A model generated the notes under the pieces. It saw nothing but the letters and a program-made list of their open reading frames with translations. It was not told where the DNA came from and did no database searches. DNA of 64,000 nucleotides from Blastopirellula marina DSM 3645 (GTDB lineage Bacteria; Planctomycetota; Planctomycetia; Pirellulales; Pirellulaceae), in NCBI RefSeq assembly GCF_000153105.1, contig NZ_CH672377.1:544532-608531 (forward strand), given 5' to 3'. Shown piece after piece: positions 37,632-46,578 of this stretch. The position numbers and the translations under genes were made by a program. Every line of letters begins with the position of its first letter. The stretch's first letter is position 1.

Positions 37632-38597
37632 GTGCGACAACTCACTCCGCTGGCCGCCGCCGTGATGTTACTTTTGGCGACGACGCAACTCTCCGCTCAA
37701 TTCGAGAAGGTGCAGCCTTCCGAATCCAAAAACGCGCCAATTTTGGGAGAAGCCCGGACCAGCCGTTATCAGGTCGGCATGACGATCGAAGCGGTTGGCG
37801 GCGATTGCGTCGGGCTTTACGGCACTATCCCGATCCCGGCCGATTGGCCCGAACAAACGGTTCGCCTGGTCGAAGAAGAAGTTTCGACCGAGTCGCGGAT
37901 CGGCTATCGCATGCTGGAGAACTCGGTCAAGCAGATGATGGTCAGCGTGCCTTCGCTGCGTCGCGGCGAGACCGGCGGCGCCGTGATCACGCTGGAGGTC
38001 GAAGTTCGCTCGGCTCAACCTCCGGCCGATCTGACCGGCGTAAAAATCCCCAAACGTCCCCCCAGCGATATTCGCCGCTATCTTGGCTCCAGCCCCAGCA
38101 TCGAATCACGGCATAGCTCGATTCGCAAAAAGGCTCGCGAGATTTTGGAGGGAGTCGAAGGGGACTGGCAAAAAGTAGAGAAGCTTTACGACTGGGTCCG
38201 CGACAACATCTCGTACGAAAGTCAAAAATCAACCACCGCCGTCACCGCGCTGCGCAAAGGCACCGGCGACTTTGAAGATCTGACCGGTTTGTTCATCGCA
38301 CTTTGCCGCGCTGCGGATGTCCCGGCTCGCACGGTCTGGGTTCCCGGCGCTAGTTACGCCGAGTTCTACTTGGAAGACGCCAACGAAGAAGGCCATTGGT
38401 ATCCAGCGCAGGTCGCCGGCACGAGAGCCTTCGGCTTCATGCCCGATCCGCGGCCGATCTTGCAAAAGGGAGACAACTTTCGCGTGCCGGAGAAAAACGA
38501 ACCGGTTCGTTTTGTCGCCGAGTACTTGACCGGCAAAAAAAGCCCCAACGGCGGCAAACCCCGGGTGACCTTCATTCGCGAAGAGCCGGGGAGCTAA
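37632..38597 (+). CDS. Exported transglutaminase-like protein lacking catalytic Cys and His
   Basis: The 321-residue product has a signal peptide (TPLAAAVMLLLATTQLSAQ), an Ig-like N-terminal half with the shared DWPEQTVRLVE block and a C-terminal transglutaminase-like domain. The block that holds the catalytic Cys in the downstream paralogue (GDCEEMT) reads GDFEDLT here (Phe214), and the histidine block GHCYPEVY reads GASYAEFY (Ala240). Both residues are therefore missing, so it should be a non-catalytic member. The start is GTG 37632, with GAGGTG six bases upstream; the frame is open to 37407 but the extension looks non-coding. It is followed after four bases by its paralogue, so the two are co-translated. 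A binding or regulatory role is inference. Confidence 0.8.
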   Translation: MRQLTPLAAAVMLLLATTQLSAQFEKVQPSESKNAPILGEARTSRYQVGMTIEAVGGDCVGLYGTIPIPADWPEQTVRLVEEEVSTESRIGYRMLENSVKQMMVSVPSLRRGETGGAVITLEVEVRSAQPPADLTGVKIPKRPPSDIRRYLGSSPSIESRHSSIRKKAREILEGVEGDWQKVEKLYDWVRDNISYESQKSTTAVTALRKGTGDFEDLTGLFIALCRAADVPARTVWVPGASYAEFYLEDANEEGHWYPAQVAGTRAFGFMPDPRPILQKGDNFRVPEKNEPVRFVAEYLTGKKSPNGGKPRVTFIREEPGS

Positions 38598-38601
38598 TCG
38601 G

Positions 38602-39567
38602 ATGCGTACGCTGGCGATCGGACTTGCGATTTGGATCGCGCTCGCGGCGACAGCCGCAGCGCAGTTCGAAAAAGCAGGCGAACCAAAGATGCTGACCGGG
38701 GACGACGTCACCGTGCAGATGATCGAAGTCGGATTTCATCTCGACGTGTCCGGTCTCGCCCAAGGGATTGTCGCGACCTTTCCGGTGCCGACCGATTGGC
38801 CCGAGCAAACGGTTCGTCTGGTCGAGAAACGTCTAAAAAACGTCCGCGAGCAGGACATCACCTTCGATATGCTAGGCGAGACCAAGCAGGCTCAGGTCTT
38901 GGTGCGAGCCCTTTCGCCGCATGAAGACGCCGAGGCGATCTTGGTTTACGAAGTCGCTCGCCGCGGCGTGATCATGCCGTCTCAGCCCGAGAAGTTGACG
39001 GCGCCGGCGCTGCGTGAGTTGGATCGCAGCATGCGAGTCTATCTGAGCCCAGGACCGGCGATTGAGAGTAATCACTCCAAGATCACCAAGCTCTCCGCCC
39101 AACTAACGCCGCCCGGCGGAACCGACTGGGACAAACTCGCGGCGTTCTATGATTACATCCACGAGCATGTCCAATACGAAAACGGCCCGCTGAAAGGCGC
39201 CGTCGCAGCGCTCGAAGAAGGTCGCGGCGATTGCGAAGAGATGACCGCGCTGTTTGTCGCCCTTTGTCGAGCCGCCAAAATTCCGGCGCGCACCGTCTGG
39301 GTGCCGGGACATTGCTATCCCGAGGTCTATCTCAATTCGGCGCTCGGCGAGCCGCACTGGATAGTCGCCGAAATGACCAATCAATTTCCCCTCGGCGAGT
39401 CGCCAGAGACGCGTCCCATCTTGCAGAAAGGGGACAACTTCCGCGTCCAGGGAAGTCGTCGACCAGAGCACTACGTCAAACCGACGCTACAGATGAAAAA
39501 CTATCTAGGAACCACGCCGCCGATCGTCCAATGGTTCCCCCCGCCCGGCGTCGAACCGCCGCGCTGA
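38602..39567 (+). CDS. Exported transglutaminase-like protein, catalytic residues intact
   Basis: This protein is 321 residues, exactly the length of the gene before it, and similar throughout (DWPEQTVRLVE, VALCRAAKIPARTVWVPG and PILQKGDNFRV are shared with few changes), so the two arose by tandem duplication. A signal peptide is followed by an Ig-like region and a transglutaminase-like domain with Cys211 in GRGDCEEMTALF and His237 in GHCYPEVYL; a third catalytic residue is likely near PHWIVAEM. The fold is that of a Cys-His-Asp peptidase or amidase working outside the cytoplasm. The ATG is four bases after the upstream stop. The substrate is unknown. Confidence 0.82.
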   Translation: MRTLAIGLAIWIALAATAAAQFEKAGEPKMLTGDDVTVQMIEVGFHLDVSGLAQGIVATFPVPTDWPEQTVRLVEKRLKNVREQDITFDMLGETKQAQVLVRALSPHEDAEAILVYEVARRGVIMPSQPEKLTAPALRELDRSMRVYLSPGPAIESNHSKITKLSAQLTPPGGTDWDKLAAFYDYIHEHVQYENGPLKGAVAALEEGRGDCEEMTALFVALCRAAKIPARTVWVPGHCYPEVYLNSALGEPHWIVAEMTNQFPLGESPETRPILQKGDNFRVQGSRRPEHYVKPTLQMKNYLGTTPPIVQWFPPPGVEPPR

Positions 39568-39868
39568 TCGCGAGCCCCAACGTCTCTTCGTAGCTCGAAC
39601 CGCAAGCTTTGAAGTTGCGACATTTCGAATCAATCGGACACTACCCAATCCGCGAGCAAGGGAGTAGGGCTGGCGATTCGAACACGGATTGAAGTGGCCA
39701 ACCGCATTCCCTCGCTAGCGCTGGCGGGCTAGTGTGACGGTTTTTCGCTTGATTCCTACCCTGTTTTACCGCTCGTCATCCGTGGCTTCGCCGCGCTCTA
39801 TTCTTCTCTTCCACCAAATAGCGCAACTTCAATACCCGCGATGCGGGCAACGAAGAGAAAGAATGCGT
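39568..39868. other. Intergenic region with small hairpins
   Basis: No gene was found in these 301 bases, which lie between two converging genes. A palindrome CGCTAGCG with flanking GC-rich sequence at about 39713-39735 and a hairpin CCCGC-GAT-GCGGG at about 39837-39849 are visible; neither has a T-tract. The first resembles intergenic palindromes common in this group, but that is recollection. Confidence 0.4.
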
Positions 39869-40366
39869 TTATTTCAGGGCGCCCAAAATCTTATCGGCCA
39901 ACGGACGATCGGGCTTGGTGCCGGGCAACACCTGGGCGATCTTCCCCTCGGCGTCGATGATGTAAGTAGTGAATCCTTCCGAGCTGTACCGTTTGGTTTG
40001 GACCGCCGTCAGGTCTAGTCCCAGCGGGAACTTGGCGCCGGTGATTTTCTGCACCTCTGCCAAACCCTTTTCGCCATCTTCCTCTTCGCGGAAGATCACT
40101 AACACTTCGGCGCCGGCTTCTTTGATTTTGTCGTAGTTGGCCTGAATGTCTTTGATTTGCTTCATGCAATAGGGACACCAATGGGCTCGGTTGAACGCGA
40201 GCACCAACTTCTTCCCCCGGAAGTCATCCAGCTTGATCATCGCTTCGTCGACGGTCTCGACTTCAAAGTCGGGCGCGACGGCGCCGACCTTCAATTCTTC
40301 GGCCGAAAGAGGTCCGACGATAAGCGTCGCGAGCAAGAGCGTTGCGATCGATAGAGACGTTTTCAT
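39869..40366 (-). CDS. Exported peroxiredoxin (AhpC/TSA family)
   Basis: The 165-residue product has a signal peptide (MKTSLSIATLLLATLIVGPLSA) and an AhpC/TSA-type thioredoxin fold. The active site reads LVLAFNRAHWCPYCMKQIKD; the CPYC pair is closer to a thioredoxin/Prx-like hybrid than to the PxxxTxxC of classic peroxiredoxins, as in the AhpC-TSA-2 subgroup. It probably reduces peroxides or disulfides in the periplasm. It lies downstream of the TlpA-like lipoprotein gene on the same strand, but a terminator separates them. The ATG is at 40366. Confidence 0.85.
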   Translation of the reverse strand: MKTSLSIATLLLATLIVGPLSAEELKVGAVAPDFEVETVDEAMIKLDDFRGKKLVLAFNRAHWCPYCMKQIKDIQANYDKIKEAGAEVLVIFREEEDGEKGLAEVQKITGAKFPLGLDLTAVQTKRYSSEGFTTYIIDAEGKIAQVLPGTKPDRPLADKILGALK

Positions 40367-40470
40367 GATGAGCTCCCAATGAAGATGGAGTGCGTTTTCC
40401 CGAGACAGATTCTATCCGCCACTCCTATCGGTTCATTGTAGGCGATCCAACGCAGCCGGTTCGAAAAAAG

Positions 40471-40499
40471 AAAAACGGAACCGAAAAGGCTCCGTTTTT
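40471..40499 (-). terminator. Terminator of the TlpA-like gene
   Basis: AAAAACGGA (40471-40479) pairs with TCCGTTTTT (40491-40499). Read on the minus strand, the stem ends in a T-run just after the stop at 40530. Confidence 0.75.
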
Positions 40500-40529
40500 A
40501 CGCTGGACAGTTTTTAATTGGCGAGATTC

Positions 40530-42254
40530 TTAACGAATCGGCCCGGTTCCGGCGTTGGCGCTCGCTGCGGCGGCGCCGCCGTTCGCTGGCGCTTGTTGAG
40601 CGAAAATGCTCTCCAGCACTTCTCCCAGCCGTTCGCCGCGGGGATTGATTTCGATCACTTTCCCCTCCGGGTCGACCAGCACCAAGAATGGAATCCCATC
40701 GACGCCGCAGTGCACCGCGTTCACGTTGTTGAAACCGGTCGCATTCGGATCGTTGCTAATCACCGTGGTCCATGGAAGTTGCCGTTTGGCGAAGAACGCT
40801 TCGAGCGCCTTCGGATCTTCGTCGAGATTGACGCCAACCACTTCAAATCCACGTTCGCGGTATTTGACAAAGTTCTCCTGGATGTTCGGAATCTCTTGCA
40901 AACAAGGCCCGCACCAGGTCGCCCAGAAATCGATCAGAACATAACGGCCGCGATAGTCGGCCCAGTTAAACGGCGTGCCGTCTAGATTGGCGCCCACCAA
41001 CGGCATCGGTTGCCCGATCAAGGCCAGGCGTTTGTTGGCGCTCGTCGCGCTTTCGATAATCGCCGCGGCGATTTCTTTGTTGGGATGGTTGCTGTAGTTG
41101 TTCAGTAACAGATCGTTCACCGCTTTGGCGAGCGCCATCCGATTGAACTCTTCCATCTTCTGTTCGATTGCTTGAATCGTGGTCACCGGCTCCACCGATT
41201 CCGGACCAAACGAATTGACCAATTGCTGCATCAGCTGCAACATTTCTTGACCGCGGACATCATCGCCGTTGGCGGCGTCCATCATTGCGCCGAAGATTTT
41301 CCATTGCAAAATATGATCGTCCAAACCAACCGAAGCTTCAGCCAACTCTTTGTCTTGGCTCTTGGTGAAGTTCTGGCGAGCGGTGCTCAAAATCTCGACC
41401 GCGACGTCCGAATGTCCCATCTGGCCAAAGACGTTGGCCGCATTCATGGCGACTTCCAAATGCTGCATCGATGCGCCCGGATCGCCGATGATCGCCAATG
41501 CGTCTTCTTTGACCATGCTTCCCAATTCTTGCTTACCGGAAGCGAAATCTTGCAGCATGTACTCAAACATGTACAACATGCCAAAGGTACGCAGCGTGCG
41601 ATCCTGATCTTGCGTCAGCTTTTGCGCCAACGCCGTGCGCTCGGCGATCAATTTTTCGGACTGATCCGGATTGATCTGCGCCAACACTTCGTAAGCATGA
41701 AACTTGAACTGCAACGCGTCGCGAAGTTGATCGGACGTCGCATTAGGAATGGCCAGCAAGCGATCGGCCGCTTCCATGATGTTTCCATAGACCTTGTTGG
41801 CGAACTCGTGCAGCTCTTTCTGCGACGCCGTGTTGGGGAAGTTCGTTTCGCTGACCGCGGTCATGTATTTCAGCAACTCGACCGGATCGTTTTGCGGAAT
41901 CTTATTGATGTCGACGGCCGCGTCCAACTCGGCGGCCGAAATCGGCGGCGGCATCTGGGGAGCGGCGGCGTCGGGCTGTTTCATCACGACTTGATTGGCG
42001 GCGTCGGCGGTCGGATTGCCGGTCGCGGCAGGATTGCCGGTGGTCGTCGCGCCTACCTGAGCAGGGCTGACCGCTTTCGGCGGCGTAACGGCAGGCGCTT
42101 CAGCAGTAGGAGCGGCGGCGCTGGAAGGCGCCGCTGGAACGCTGGCCGTCGGTACGGCGTCGCCGCCGCCGCAACCGGCGAAACTCAATAGGGCGCAAGC
42201 GGCGCTGCTAACGGCCAAGGTAGGGAGCCAAGGTAGGAAGTTTAGCTTTCGCAT
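40530..42254 (-). CDS. Lipoprotein with long helical region and C-terminal TlpA-like thioredoxin domain
   Basis: The 574-residue product is a predicted lipoprotein (Cys28 in LLSFAGCGGG), followed by about 80 residues rich in Pro, Ala and Thr, a helical region of about 280 residues that may be repeat-like, and a C-terminal TlpA/ResA-type thioredoxin domain with DFWATWCGPCLQEIPNIQ as the redox-active site and later GVDGIPFLVLVDPEGK with the cis-proline. It should act as an extracytoplasmic thiol-disulfide reductase or oxidase. The ATG at 42254 has TGAGG upstream; the open frame reaches 42422 but would bury the lipobox. Such long helix-plus-TlpA proteins are frequent in planctomycetes. The partner protein is unknown. 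Confidence 0.85.
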   Translation of the reverse strand: MRKLNFLPWLPTLAVSSAACALLSFAGCGGGDAVPTASVPAAPSSAAAPTAEAPAVTPPKAVSPAQVGATTTGNPAATGNPTADAANQVVMKQPDAAAPQMPPPISAAELDAAVDINKIPQNDPVELLKYMTAVSETNFPNTASQKELHEFANKVYGNIMEAADRLLAIPNATSDQLRDALQFKFHAYEVLAQINPDQSEKLIAERTALAQKLTQDQDRTLRTFGMLYMFEYMLQDFASGKQELGSMVKEDALAIIGDPGASMQHLEVAMNAANVFGQMGHSDVAVEILSTARQNFTKSQDKELAEASVGLDDHILQWKIFGAMMDAANGDDVRGQEMLQLMQQLVNSFGPESVEPVTTIQAIEQKMEEFNRMALAKAVNDLLLNNYSNHPNKEIAAAIIESATSANKRLALIGQPMPLVGANLDGTPFNWADYRGRYVLIDFWATWCGPCLQEIPNIQENFVKYRERGFEVVGVNLDEDPKALEAFFAKRQLPWTTVISNDPNATGFNNVNAVHCGVDGIPFLVLVDPEGKVIEINPRGERLGEVLESIFAQQAPANGGAAAASANAGTGPIR

Positions 42255-42408
42255 CGAACATGCCTCAATGAAAACGCGGCGGGAGTCGTATCCACATCCG
42301 TTTGGAAAGAGCGACCCAGGCGTCGCATCGTGCGGGATTCTAGGAGAATGGCGACAGGAAAGCAGCGCCGATTTTCGCGCAAAACTCGGCATTTTTGCGA
42401 GGAAATGA

Positions 42409-43215
42409 CTAACTGCTAGCACCGAACTCGTCGCCGGCGTAGATCGTTCGTCCGCCGTCCACCGGCAAGCAAACCCCGGTCACAAAGGGATTTTCGGCCA
42501 GAAACAGCACCGCATGGGCCAGGTACTCTGGCTCCCCTTGGCGTTTGACCAGGGTTCTGGCGATATCTCGCGCGATTTTCTCTTCCGACGCGTCAGGCGG
42601 CTGCATGACTTGGCCCGGCAAGATTGCGTTGACGCGAATCCCAGGATTGCGTGTTGCTAGCTCGACCGCCAAGCTGCGGGTCATCGTCGGAATCGCTCCT
42701 TTGGAGGGAAAGTAATTCGCGTAATCGGGATAGGGACGCACCATTGACCAATCGCCGATGTTGATGATCGCGCCCCCTTTCGGCTGGTCGATCATTCGCC
42801 GGCCGGCCGCCTGACAACAGAGAAAGGTACCGACGGTATTGACGTCCAACTGTTGTCGCAGGTCGGCGGCGGTTACTTTGTCAAATCGCAAGGGTGACCA
42901 AATCGCCGCCGTGTTCACCAGCACGTCGATCCGCCCAAAGTAGAAATGAATGCTGTCAAACATCGTGTGAACAGCCGCTTCATCGGCCAGATCGGCGACA
43001 AAGGCCTTCGCTTCAATGTCGCGCTCACGCAGCATCGCGGCCGTCTCTTCCGCTTCGTCCAGCGACGAGTTGGCGTGCAGCGCGATGCGGTAACCATGCT
43101 CGGCCAAAGAGAGCGCCACAGTTTTGCCGACGCGATCGGCGCCGCTGCCGGTCACAACGGCGACCGGCTGCGGATTGCCAAACAGCGAGATCAGTTTTTC
43201 TTGCGAAACGGTCAT
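42409..43215 (-). CDS. SDR-family oxidoreductase (pteridine-reductase-like motif)
   Basis: This is a 268-residue short-chain dehydrogenase/reductase. The cofactor loop reads VVTGSGADRVGKTVALSL, an Arg-containing variant close to the TGxxxRxG of FolM/PTR1-type pteridine reductases, and it suggests NADPH use. NTAAIW, a serine near GDWSMV and the YFPSK (YxxxK) catalytic motif follow, with VDGG near the C-terminus. The ATG at 43215 lies five bases after the stop of the LOG gene; an upstream in-frame start at 43269 would overlap it. It is the last gene of the MBL-LOG-SDR operon. Dihydromonapterin or other pteridine reduction is one possibility; a general SDR with another substrate is as likely. 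Confidence 0.85.
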   Translation of the reverse strand: MTVSQEKLISLFGNPQPVAVVTGSGADRVGKTVALSLAEHGYRIALHANSSLDEAEETAAMLRERDIEAKAFVADLADEAAVHTMFDSIHFYFGRIDVLVNTAAIWSPLRFDKVTAADLRQQLDVNTVGTFLCCQAAGRRMIDQPKGGAIINIGDWSMVRPYPDYANYFPSKGAIPTMTRSLAVELATRNPGIRVNAILPGQVMQPPDASEEKIARDIARTLVKRQGEPEYLAHAVLFLAENPFVTGVCLPVDGGRTIYAGDEFGASS

Positions 43216-43220
43216 AGCGG

Positions 43221-44075
43221 CTAAATATCTTTGACAGGATGTCCGTGGTAATGCGCGATGATGTCCCATGCCTGGGCTGGCGAATCGGCGAAGCTGACCA
43301 AATCCAGGTGATCGTCGCGAATCACTCCTTCGTCCGCGAGAAACTGAAAATTAACAACCTGTTTCCAGTAGTCCGATCCGTACAAAATGATCGGGATCTC
43401 TTGCATCCGTTGCGTCTGTCGCAGCGTGAGCGCGTCGAACAGTTCGTCCAAAGTCCCATAACCGCCGGGAAACACGACCAGCGCCTTGGCCCGCACCAGA
43501 AAGTGCATTTTCCGCATCGCGAAATAGTGAAACAGGAAACATAATTCCGGCGTCACGTAGGGATTGGGATGCTGTTCGTCGGGCAGCGTGATATTCAAAC
43601 CGATGGTAGGTGCTTCAGCTTCAAAGGCGCCGCGATTGGCCGCTTCCATCACACCGGGTCCGCCGCCGGTAACGATCACGTAGTCGCACTGGCCGTCGAC
43701 GTGACAATTGGTCGAGCAAATCTTGGCGAATTGCCGCGCCTCTTCGTAGTAGTGCGACTTGGCGAACACCCTTTCAGCTCGGGCCAGATCGCGCATCCGC
43801 TGTGGATCGGTCGGCGCGGCGGCCAGCGCTGACTTCGCTTTGTCTAACCGCTCTTGGGCGATATGCGTTTCGACGATTTGCGTACCGCCAAAGACGATCA
43901 CCGTCGAGCGAATGTTCATCCGCTGGAACGCGAGTTCCGGCTTCAGGTACTCCAGTTCCATCCGGACGGCGCGCAGTTCTTCGCTTTGCAAAAAGTCGGT
44001 ATCGAGCTCCGCCATCTTGTAGGTCGGCGACTTCAAGATCATCGAGAGATTGTCGCCAATCTTATTGTCCACCAT
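43221..44075 (-). CDS. LOG-family protein (nucleotide phosphoribohydrolase-like)
   Basis: The 284-residue product has the LOG signature: VIVTGGGPGVMEAANRGA followed by VVFPGGYGTLDELFDALTLR (PGGxGTxxE). Enzymes of this family remove ribose-5-phosphate from nucleoside monophosphates; plant and some bacterial members make cytokinins, and others such as PpnN act in nucleotide balance. The length exceeds that of the short cytokinin-type LOGs (about 190) because of an 85-residue N-terminal extension. It lies five bases after the MBL gene and five before the SDR gene, so co-translation is likely. The old annotation 'lysine decarboxylase' for this family is wrong. Confidence 0.9.
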   Translation of the reverse strand: MVDNKIGDNLSMILKSPTYKMAELDTDFLQSEELRAVRMELEYLKPELAFQRMNIRSTVIVFGGTQIVETHIAQERLDKAKSALAAAPTDPQRMRDLARAERVFAKSHYYEEARQFAKICSTNCHVDGQCDYVIVTGGGPGVMEAANRGAFEAEAPTIGLNITLPDEQHPNPYVTPELCFLFHYFAMRKMHFLVRAKALVVFPGGYGTLDELFDALTLRQTQRMQEIPIILYGSDYWKQVVNFQFLADEGVIRDDHLDLVSFADSPAQAWDIIAHYHGHPVKDI

Positions 44076-44080
44076 GCGCG

Positions 44081-45478
44081 TTACTCTCCTAGCTCAAACG
44101 AGTCACCCAGTTGAGGAATGACCGTGTCGAATTGATATTGGTCACGCAGCGCCGCGGCGAACGAAGCGGCGCTGTCTGGTTCGCCGTGCGTGATAAACGT
44201 CTGTTTGGGCTTGGGCAAATCTTTGAGCCAACGGAGCAGCTCGCTGCGACCGGCGTGCCCGCTCAGCCCGGATACGCTGTCGATCGCCGCGCGAACCGGA
44301 ATGTCTTGGCCATGGATGCGTACGAAAGAACGTCCTTCCTGCATGTCGCGGCCGCGCGTGCCGGCGGCCATATAACCGCCCAGCAAAACCGTGTTTTTCG
44401 GATCGGGCAATCGCCGCTTCAGATGAAACAAAATCCGGCCGCCGGTCATCATTCCTGACGATGAAATAATCACCGCCGGGCCCGTCACGCGGTTCAACTG
44501 CTTGGAGCGCTCGTGATCTCGCACCAGTTCGACATTTGGTCCATCCAACACGCTGCTAGGCGGCGACAATTGTCCCTCGCTGAGATCATGGTCTTGAGAG
44601 AACGTGCGAAAAATTTTGGTCGCGTCGACCGCCATCGGACTGTCGAGAAAGATCGGAAATCGCGGAATCCGACCGGCATGCATCAAGACTTGCAGTAAAT
44701 AGATCAGCTGTTGCGACCGCCCTACCGCGAACGCGGCGAACAACATCACGCCGCCGCGCTGGAACGCTTTGTTCACACGCTCGGCCAAGATATCCAAGAT
44801 ATCCTCTTGCGGGTGATCCCGATCGCCGTAGGTGCTTTCGCAGATCAAATAGTCGCACGGCGGCGGGGGCGCGGGATCGAAATAAAGGGGAGCGTCGTAA
44901 CGGCCGACATCGCCAGAAAACAAGATTCGGAGCGGCGGATCACGATCGCGGATTTCCATCTCGATCATATTCGAACCGAGCAAATGCCCGGCGTCATGAA
45001 ACCGCACCCAAATTGGATCGAGAAGTTCGCGCCACTCGCCGCGCGGAACCGCTTTCAAGCGTTTGATCGCGCGACGCGCATCTTCGGCGTTGTACAAAGG
45101 GAGCGCCGGTGAGTGCTTCGATAACTTTTTGCGATTGAGATAGTCGGCGTCCCGCTTTTGATTTTTGGCCGAATCGAGCAGCAGCAGCTTCGCCAGCTCT
45201 TTGGTGGCCGGCGTGCAGACCACTTTGTTGCGGAAGCCGTCACGCACAAAGCGCGGCAGAAAACCGATATGGTCGATATGAGCGTGGGTTAAGACGACCG
45301 AATTGACCGTCGCCGCGTCAAACGGCAGTTTCTTCCAGTTCAGCTCGCGCAGCTTTTTCAAACCTTGAAACAAGCCGCAGTCGACCAAAACTTTCGCTTT
45401 GCCTGCTTCGACCAAATATTTCGAGCCGGTAACCGTCCCGGCGGCGCCGTAAAAAGTGATTCTCGCCATGCGGTTCAC
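44081..45478 (-). CDS. MBL-fold beta-CASP (RNA-type) hydrolase
   Basis: This is a 465-residue metallo-beta-lactamase fold protein with a beta-CASP domain, the architecture of CPSF73/RNase J-like nucleases. It starts ARITFYGAAGTVTGSKYL, has the metal motif LTHAHIDHIG, further ligands in HDAGHLLGSNMIEM, GDVGRYD and THGEPDSA, and a C-terminal region SGLSGHAGRSELLRWL typical of the RNA-specificity domain group. It probably cleaves or trims RNA in the cytoplasm. The start is uncertain between GTG 45478 (AAGGAT five bases upstream) and ATG 45469. It heads a three-gene operon with LOG and SDR genes spaced five bases apart. Confidence 0.9.
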   Translation of the reverse strand: MNRMARITFYGAAGTVTGSKYLVEAGKAKVLVDCGLFQGLKKLRELNWKKLPFDAATVNSVVLTHAHIDHIGFLPRFVRDGFRNKVVCTPATKELAKLLLLDSAKNQKRDADYLNRKKLSKHSPALPLYNAEDARRAIKRLKAVPRGEWRELLDPIWVRFHDAGHLLGSNMIEMEIRDRDPPLRILFSGDVGRYDAPLYFDPAPPPPCDYLICESTYGDRDHPQEDILDILAERVNKAFQRGGVMLFAAFAVGRSQQLIYLLQVLMHAGRIPRFPIFLDSPMAVDATKIFRTFSQDHDLSEGQLSPPSSVLDGPNVELVRDHERSKQLNRVTGPAVIISSSGMMTGGRILFHLKRRLPDPKNTVLLGGYMAAGTRGRDMQEGRSFVRIHGQDIPVRAAIDSVSGLSGHAGRSELLRWLKDLPKPKQTFITHGEPDSAASFAAALRDQYQFDTVIPQLGDSFELGE

Positions 45479-45558
45479 TTCGATCCTTCGCGCTGTTCAT
45501 GATGCGGTGCAGAGGGTGGCCCAATTGTAGATGTTCGCACATCCCGGGACCAGCCGCA

Positions 45559-46578
45559 TCAATAGTCGGCGCTGTCGGACGGCGTCAGCTTGAAGAGATA
45601 GAACAGCAGCGCCAGACTGGGCCCCAAAATGACAGCGCCTGCGGCGACCGCGCCGATCATCGCCCATAAAACCGAATCTGGCGCCTTCGAATCGGCCAGC
45701 GTCAAAAACGGAGGCGCGATCACTGGATACTGGGCGATCCCCCAGCCCCAGATAATGTTGGCGGCGGCCAACATCGTACACGCCGCAGCCGGCGTGTACT
45801 TGCGCCACAGCAGCAATAGCAGCGAACCGGTTCCGCAAATCGCCGACAACGCGACCAGCGGCCAAGCGCGGGTCGCGAAACCATGAGCAAGCTCCGGCGC
45901 TTCGAGCGAAACAAAAACCAATCCAACGGCCGCCAACACGCCCATCCAAATTCCGGTCGCCAGCGCTCGCTGGCGCCACACGAGCGTTAGTTCGACCTCG
46001 CCAGAATGCTCCGCTTCGCGGGTTAAAAAAACGGCCGCCAGGTAGCAACATAGGCCCACCGTAAAAAACGCCGTGAATAGCGCCATCGGCGTGATCCAGT
46101 CGGTCAGGTAATTTCCTTCGTAGACGCCGGCCGCGTTGATCTTCGAGTCGCCCGAGGCCAACGTGCCGGCGATCGCGCCCAAAAAGAACGGAGCCGCAGC
46201 GGAAGCGCCGGCAAATAAGGTTCGCCAAAATTGCTGCTGCCGGCCAGAGTCGATCGAATACGCGCGAAACACGTAACCGGCGCCCCGAAAGACAATCCCC
46301 ACCAACACCAAAAACGCTGGAATGATAAACGCCGAGCACAATGCCTGGAACGCCAACGGAAACGCCGCGAACAACACGACCAACACAAAAATCAGCCAAA
46401 TGTGATTCGCTTCCCAGACCGGGCCGATCGCATGATACAGCAGCTTCCGTTCTTTTTCATTCGACTGAAACGCCGTGTTGATTTCCCAGATGCCGGCGCC
46501 AAAGTCAGCGCCTCCAAACAGCAAATAAAGGGTCGTCGCCGCTCCCAGCACGATTCCCACAATCAGTTCAGGCGACAT
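45559..46578 (-). CDS. cydB: Cytochrome bd-type quinol oxidase subunit II
   Basis: CydB is the structural partner of CydA in the bd quinol oxidase, which reduces oxygen to water without pumping protons. The 339-residue product has eight or nine membrane helices, begins LIVGIVLGAATTLYLLFGGADFG and has the GADFGAG and AFQALCSAFI stretches of the family. The start is ATG 46578, because GGAGG stands exactly six bases before it; the ATG at 46584 touches that GGAGG. The gene overlaps cydA by 11 bases, so translation is coupled. No cydX-like short frame was seen after it. Confidence 0.9.
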   Translation of the reverse strand: MSPELIVGIVLGAATTLYLLFGGADFGAGIWEINTAFQSNEKERKLLYHAIGPVWEANHIWLIFVLVVLFAAFPLAFQALCSAFIIPAFLVLVGIVFRGAGYVFRAYSIDSGRQQQFWRTLFAGASAAAPFFLGAIAGTLASGDSKINAAGVYEGNYLTDWITPMALFTAFFTVGLCCYLAAVFLTREAEHSGEVELTLVWRQRALATGIWMGVLAAVGLVFVSLEAPELAHGFATRAWPLVALSAICGTGSLLLLLWRKYTPAAACTMLAAANIIWGWGIAQYPVIAPPFLTLADSKAPDSVLWAMIGAVAAGAVILGPSLALLFYLFKLTPSDSADY

